A DNA stretch of 36,696 bases. Source: Myxococcota bacterium. GTDB lineage: Bacteria > Myxococcota_A > Polyangia > JAAYKL01. Below the pieces are notes generated by a model, which saw only the letters and a list, made by a program, of their open reading frames with translations, did no database searches and was not told where the DNA came from. The stretch's first letter is position 1. Each line of letters begins with the position of its first letter. This document shows, piece after piece, positions 33,165-36,696 of the stretch. The stretch covers positions 1 to 36,696 of the forward strand of contig JALOQD010000007.1 of NCBI GenBank assembly GCA_025453525.1, read 5' to 3'. The translations under genes were made by a program, and so were the position numbers.

Positions 33165-34774
33165 CGGCCTCGCCTTCTGCGGCGCAGCGCAGCGCCTCGT
33201 TTTGGCGCCGTCTCTACTCCCTGCGCGCCTTGGTGCTTGCCATCAACCTCGTGGTGTTGGCGCTGCCGGTGCTCGGCATCTTGGCCTTGCGCCTGCCTGA
33301 CAACTTCCTGCATCGACAGACCGAGGCCAAGCTCATCGCCGAAGCCGCCTACGTCCGCGTGCTTTACCTCGACGCCCTGCACCGGCTCGAGGAGGAAGGC
33401 GCGGACCTCCGGGGCACCTACCGCGTGCTCGAGTCGCCGCCGCGCCGGCAAGACGCTCTCTACGACCCTGCCTTCCCCCAGATCGACCTGCTGTTCGATC
33501 CCGTGCTGCCACCTGTGGGTGAGCCAGGCCCGGCGCCCCACGAGGCCAGTGAAGCGGCGAAACGCGCTGGTCTCGAGATCTCCAAGGTTTTGGCCCAGGC
33601 CCAGCTTCTCAATCTATCGGGCGTGCGCGTGCTCGACCGCAGCGGCGTCGTGGTTGCCACCACGGGCGAAGGGCTCGGTCTGTGCTATGCGGAGCGCGTG
33701 GAGGTACGGCGCGCCCTTTTGGGTGAGTATCACGGTGTGGTGCGCGAGCGGGCCAGCCAGCCGTCCCGCGCCGGAGTCTTCAACCGCGCCAGCCGGTTGC
33801 GGGTGCATGTGGCTCTGCCCATCGTAGAGGGCAACCGCCTGTATGGCGTGGCGTACCTATCCCGCACCAGCCTGTCGCTGCTACGGGACATGTGGCAAGC
33901 CGAGTACAGTGCGGCGGTGCTCATCGTCCTGTTCTCCACGATAGGCATCGGTCTGCTGCTCGGGTGGATCATCACTCGGCCCCTCAAGAACCTCGTGGAC
34001 AAGGCGCGCCTCATCGCCGAAGGAGGGCGCCACACCAGCCTAAACGTGGGCTCGGCAGCGCCGCGGGAGGCCAGGGATCTCGCCGACGCTCTGTCAGCGA
34101 TGCTCTCGTCGCTGGGCAAGAACCTTCAGTACATCCAAGAGTTCACCCGCAGCGTGTCCCACGAGCTCAAGACCCCCATTACCGGGATCGCAGGGGCCGT
34201 GGAGCTGCTCGTCTCGAGCGGCGAGGACATGACCGCTGCCCAGCGCCAGCGTTTCCTGCGCAACATCGAGGAGGATACGCGGCGCATGGAGCGGATCGTG
34301 CGGCGCCTGCGCGAGCTGGCGCGGCTCGAGGCCATGGTCCGCACCGAGGAGAGCTGCGATCTGGCCGCGTGCGCTGCGGAGCTTCTGGACTCGTATAGGG
34401 CCGACGGGCACGAGATCACGTTCGAAGCGACAGACGCAAACTGCGTGGCGCCGCTGCCTGCTGATCTCGCCGAGGTGCTGCTCGTCAACCTCCTCGACAA
34501 TGCCCTGCGCCACGGACAGGGCAAGGGAGTCGTGCTCCGCGTCGAGGCTGGCCCTTGCCTGGTGGTGGAGGACCGCGGTCCTGGGATCTCGACAGCCAAT
34601 CTGTCGCGGGTGTTCGAGCGGTTCTTCACCACCGCGCGCTCGAGCGGCGGCACAGGGCTGGGTCTGCCCATGGTCAAGGCCATTGCCGAGGCCCATGGCG
34701 CGGTTGTCGAGGTGGAATCAGAGCCTGGCCGCACGGTGTTTCGCGTGTCGTTCGCGGCACCGAGCTCTGCGTGA
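33161..34774 (+). CDS. creC: Sensor histidine kinase, CreC-like
   Basis: 537 residues, starting at GTG 33161 inside the regulator stop. Membrane segments at about 23-43 and 248-272 enclose a periplasmic sensor domain of about 200 residues. HAMP-like linker after WIITRPLKNLVDKA, then the dimerisation domain with phosphoacceptor His334 in SVSHELKTPITG, and the ATPase domain with N box NLLDNALRHG, G1 VEDRGPGIS, F box FERFF and G2 GGTGLGLPM. E. coli CreC is about 60 residues shorter, the difference lying in the sensor part. With the regulator and CreD this forms a three-gene operon in the order D-B-C. Confidence 0.92.
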   Translation: MTASPSAAQRSASFWRRLYSLRALVLAINLVVLALPVLGILALRLPDNFLHRQTEAKLIAEAAYVRVLYLDALHRLEEEGADLRGTYRVLESPPRRQDALYDPAFPQIDLLFDPVLPPVGEPGPAPHEASEAAKRAGLEISKVLAQAQLLNLSGVRVLDRSGVVVATTGEGLGLCYAERVEVRRALLGEYHGVVRERASQPSRAGVFNRASRLRVHVALPIVEGNRLYGVAYLSRTSLSLLRDMWQAEYSAAVLIVLFSTIGIGLLLGWIITRPLKNLVDKARLIAEGGRHTSLNVGSAAPREARDLADALSAMLSSLGKNLQYIQEFTRSVSHELKTPITGIAGAVELLVSSGEDMTAAQRQRFLRNIEEDTRRMERIVRRLRELARLEAMVRTEESCDLAACAAELLDSYRADGHEITFEATDANCVAPLPADLAEVLLVNLLDNALRHGQGKGVVLRVEAGPCLVVEDRGPGISTANLSRVFERFFTTARSSGGTGLGLPMVKAIAEAHGAVVEVESEPGRTVFRVSFAAPSSA

Positions 34775-34777
34775 GCC

Positions 34778-36532
34778 CTAAATGGGCGAGTCGATCTTCT
34801 GCAAGTCGAGTCCACCCGGATACATATAGGAGGTGTATCGTCCGATCCCATAGACCGTGAGCCCGAAAGACTCGTTCGACTCGATGGTGTGAATCCCGCC
34901 TGATATTTCGAGATTTGTCCGCGCGAATTCGTCGTTGATCTCCACGGTATCACCGGCGATGGGCAAAGCGTCCAGCACGGGGAACTCCCCGATCTCGTGA
35001 ATCACGGTGATGTAGTTATTCGAATACGAATTCGGAGCGAGGAAGGAATAGCTCTTTCTGTATTGCTCGATGGGCACCACCAACGACATCGACGGGTCGC
35101 CGTATTCGTGGGGAGAGGCGCTGACCATGAACTGCGCCACGCCTAGCTTCTGTGTGCCTGTCACTATGAAATCGCCCGTGCTCTCGAACTCGATGAACTC
35201 TCCTTTGGAGAGAAGGGTGGTGGCATGGGCAGAGGAGGGCTCGAAGGTCACCGTGTTGTCGTCCTCGTTCGAGTAGATTCTGAACACCGACGGTTCGTCG
35301 TCCGTCTGCTCGACGTGGTGCCCGCAGGCGTAGCGAAGCCCCCACGAGTCGTAGGGAAACATCTGCTCTTCCAGGTGATCGCAGGCGAAGGTGTCGAACG
35401 GGATGAAGGCGCAGTCGACACCGGCAAACACCGCGGGGCTCGGTCCGGAGGTCACCTGCAATCTTGTCCCTGTCAGGTCGTAGTCCTTGGGGACATCGCA
35501 ACAGCTGACGCCGCTGCACGAAGCCTGACCTGGGCATCCGGCTGGCGCAGAAGCGAGGATTTGAAGAACCTCGAAGGGCTTGACCGTGAGGCTCGCCGAG
35601 AGATTCGGGCTTCCGCCTCCGATGGGAGTCTCCGAGAGATCATCCGATGGATAGGTGTAGGCCGTGTAGTGGATTTCGAGGGTCGTTGGGCCTTCCCGTG
35701 AGCCCAACACCGCTAGATACCCCGGTTTGATCGACGTGCCGCCGAGGGTGGACCCTATCGTTTTCCAGGTCGGTCTGGTGAGGGCGACGTAGCTCGACCT
35801 GTAGACATGGGCCGGGAGAAGCAAGGACGCGTCGTTCGTGTACGAGTATTGGCCTTCGAGTTCGTAGTCGAGCGGATTGAACTGATAGGCCGTAATCGGA
35901 AGCGAGGAGGTGATGTGGTAGGCGCCGTTTTTCACCACTCGACTCGCATAGACGCGCTCGTCGTTGATAGGTCCGCCGATGAACGGCTCTTTGACGCCCT
36001 TTTTCCAGGGCAGGTTGTCGATCACCTTGATGCTGCCGGCCTTCACCACATAGTCGGCGTCCACTGCGCCAGAAGGGCCGTCGGTGATGTGGACATCCGC
36101 ATCGTTTTCGCCGTCGTTGGCCAGCACCACGGCGAAGAAGAACGAGGGGCCTGTTCGAGGCGCTCCGGTGTTATGGAAGTTCAGGTAACTGTTGGCGAGG
36201 GTGGTCGCGTAGTATTCGCAACCGATGTACGAGTTGGAGTTGATCGCCGCGGCGCATTCCTTGGAGATGTCACGGCACACTCCGGCGGCGCATACGGTAT
36301 CGGTCTTTTGGCAGTCCTCATCTTCGAGCCAGTCGCTCCCAGCGGGATTGCAGCGGATCGCAACGTCCCCGGCACACCCGAGCTCGCCGGGGGTGCACGT
36401 CTTGTTTGTGTCGCTGCTGGTGTCCGTGGGGTCGTCCGTGTCATCGGTGTCGCCCCGCGGGTGCGTCGGTTCGCATCCGCAAGCGAGAACCAGGATCAGT
36501 CCACAGTGCCATCGATGGTGATGTTTTGTCAT
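34778..36532 (-). CDS. IgGFc-binding-type surface lipoprotein
   Basis: 584 residues. Signal: MTKHHHRWHCGLILVLAC with lipobox VLAC, Cys near residue 18, followed by an Asp/Thr repeat linker (DTDDTDDPTDTSSDTN). Residues about 44-88 form a Cys-rich module (CTPGELGCAGDVAIRC) common in Myxococcota surface proteins. The remaining 490 residues match, by eye, the IgGFc-binding N-terminal domain: YYATTLANSYL near its start, ITSSLPITAYQFNPLDYE, and QKLGVAQFMVSASPHEYGDPSMSLVVPIEQY. Adhesion or surface recognition is likely; no ligand can be named. The gene ends four bases from the creC stop. No Shine-Dalgarno is seen, and a -10 box lies very close to the ATG. Confidence 0.85.
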   Translation of the reverse strand: MTKHHHRWHCGLILVLACGCEPTHPRGDTDDTDDPTDTSSDTNKTCTPGELGCAGDVAIRCNPAGSDWLEDEDCQKTDTVCAAGVCRDISKECAAAINSNSYIGCEYYATTLANSYLNFHNTGAPRTGPSFFFAVVLANDGENDADVHITDGPSGAVDADYVVKAGSIKVIDNLPWKKGVKEPFIGGPINDERVYASRVVKNGAYHITSSLPITAYQFNPLDYELEGQYSYTNDASLLLPAHVYRSSYVALTRPTWKTIGSTLGGTSIKPGYLAVLGSREGPTTLEIHYTAYTYPSDDLSETPIGGGSPNLSASLTVKPFEVLQILASAPAGCPGQASCSGVSCCDVPKDYDLTGTRLQVTSGPSPAVFAGVDCAFIPFDTFACDHLEEQMFPYDSWGLRYACGHHVEQTDDEPSVFRIYSNEDDNTVTFEPSSAHATTLLSKGEFIEFESTGDFIVTGTQKLGVAQFMVSASPHEYGDPSMSLVVPIEQYRKSYSFLAPNSYSNNYITVIHEIGEFPVLDALPIAGDTVEINDEFARTNLEISGGIHTIESNESFGLTVYGIGRYTSYMYPGGLDLQKIDSPI

Positions 36533-36538
36533 GGATTG

Positions 36539-36567
36539 ATTTTATGCCAGGCTTGGTGTTGGAGCAA
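36539..36567 (-). promoter_or_regulatory. Candidate promoter giving a leaderless mRNA
   Basis: On the minus strand TTGCTC (36562-36567), 17-base spacer, TAAAAT (36539-36544). Only six bases separate the -10 box from the ATG at 36532, so transcription would begin at or next to the start codon, consistent with the absent ribosome binding site. Confidence 0.35.
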
Positions 36568-36631
36568 AGCCATGAAAATCACAGGGTCGAGCCAAAGGCG
36601 TTACGTCTGCCTCCCCCATCAGGAGAGCGTG

Positions 36632-36696
36632 ATGGAGCTGTTTGGGCCCCTGGCTGTCCTTGTGCTCTTGGGGCTCAGCTCTTGCGCTTACGAGCT
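36632..36696 (+). CDS. Start of a lipoprotein gene, cut by window end
   Basis: Twenty-one codons are visible: MELFGPLAVLVLLGLSSCAYE, a hydrophobic signal with lipobox LSSC (quoted here for the lipobox; last residues AYE). AGGAG (36621-36625) lies six bases before ATG 36632. An in-frame ATG at 36572 with GGAG (36561-36564) would add 20 residues including two Arg, supplying the positive n-region that the short form lacks, so the true start may be there. Divergent from the IgGFc-type gene. Confidence 0.5.
   Translation, partial: MELFGPLAVLVLLGLSSCAYE

Overview
This window is a high-GC bacterial chromosome segment. Proteins with lipobox signal peptides, an IgGFc-binding-type lipoprotein with a Cys-rich myxobacterial-style module, an ArsA-family ATPase, a CPBP protease and a RAYT-type transposase remnant all suggest a deltaproteobacterium in the broad sense, most likely Myxococcota or a neighbouring phylum. 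The sequence does not allow a species call. Genes are tightly packed, with nine 4-base stop/start overlaps and frequent GTG or TTG starts.

Layout. (1) 1-896: the 3' end of a RAYT-like transposase gene, then about 0.5 kb without genes carrying a G-rich 32-bp tandem repeat. (2) 897-10005: a lipoprotein gene converging on a minus-strand series that encodes an ArsA-family ATPase, a membrane protein, PurB, GlmM, a single-pass membrane protein, a secreted Pro-rich membrane protein and a large secreted alpha/beta-hydrolase. (3) 10224-17009: a compact minus-strand operon, read from 17009 downward: homocysteine methyltransferase/MTHFR fusion, glycosyltransferase, small zinc-ribbon protein, ROK sugar kinase, CPBP protease, NadC, BirA. 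(4) 17184-24542: a plus-strand V/A-type ATPase operon in the order E, DUF2764, A, B, D, I, K, the arrangement known from chlamydiae and spirochaetes, with no recognisable C, F or G/H subunit gene. The K subunit keeps all the polar Na+ ligands of Enterococcus hirae NtpK, so a Na+-translocating enzyme is predicted. (5) 24636-25511: a divergent stand-alone MetF. (6) 25567-25647: a nested palindrome resembling a REPIN or MITE. (7) 25794-28942: an operon of gatE (archaeal-type Glu-tRNA(Gln) amidotransferase subunit) and trpS (TrpRS with a large insertion and an Fe-S-like Cys motif). (8) 29053-30796: a small lipoprotein and a convergent secreted protein with two identically spaced Cys modules. (9) 31065-34774: a creD-creB-creC-like envelope-stress operon. 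(10) 34778-36696: an IgGFc-binding-type lipoprotein gene and, divergently, the start of another lipoprotein gene.

Most of the content is housekeeping: purine, amino-sugar, NAD, biotin, one-carbon/methionine and tRNA charging, plus ion-motive energy coupling. The least ordinary items are the archaeal-type GatE in a bacterial operon, the predicted Na+ V-ATPase, the divergent MetF, the TrpRS variant, the duplicated C-x22-W-L-x2-H-C module and the REPIN-like palindrome. I found no rRNA, tRNA, CRISPR array or complete insertion sequence.
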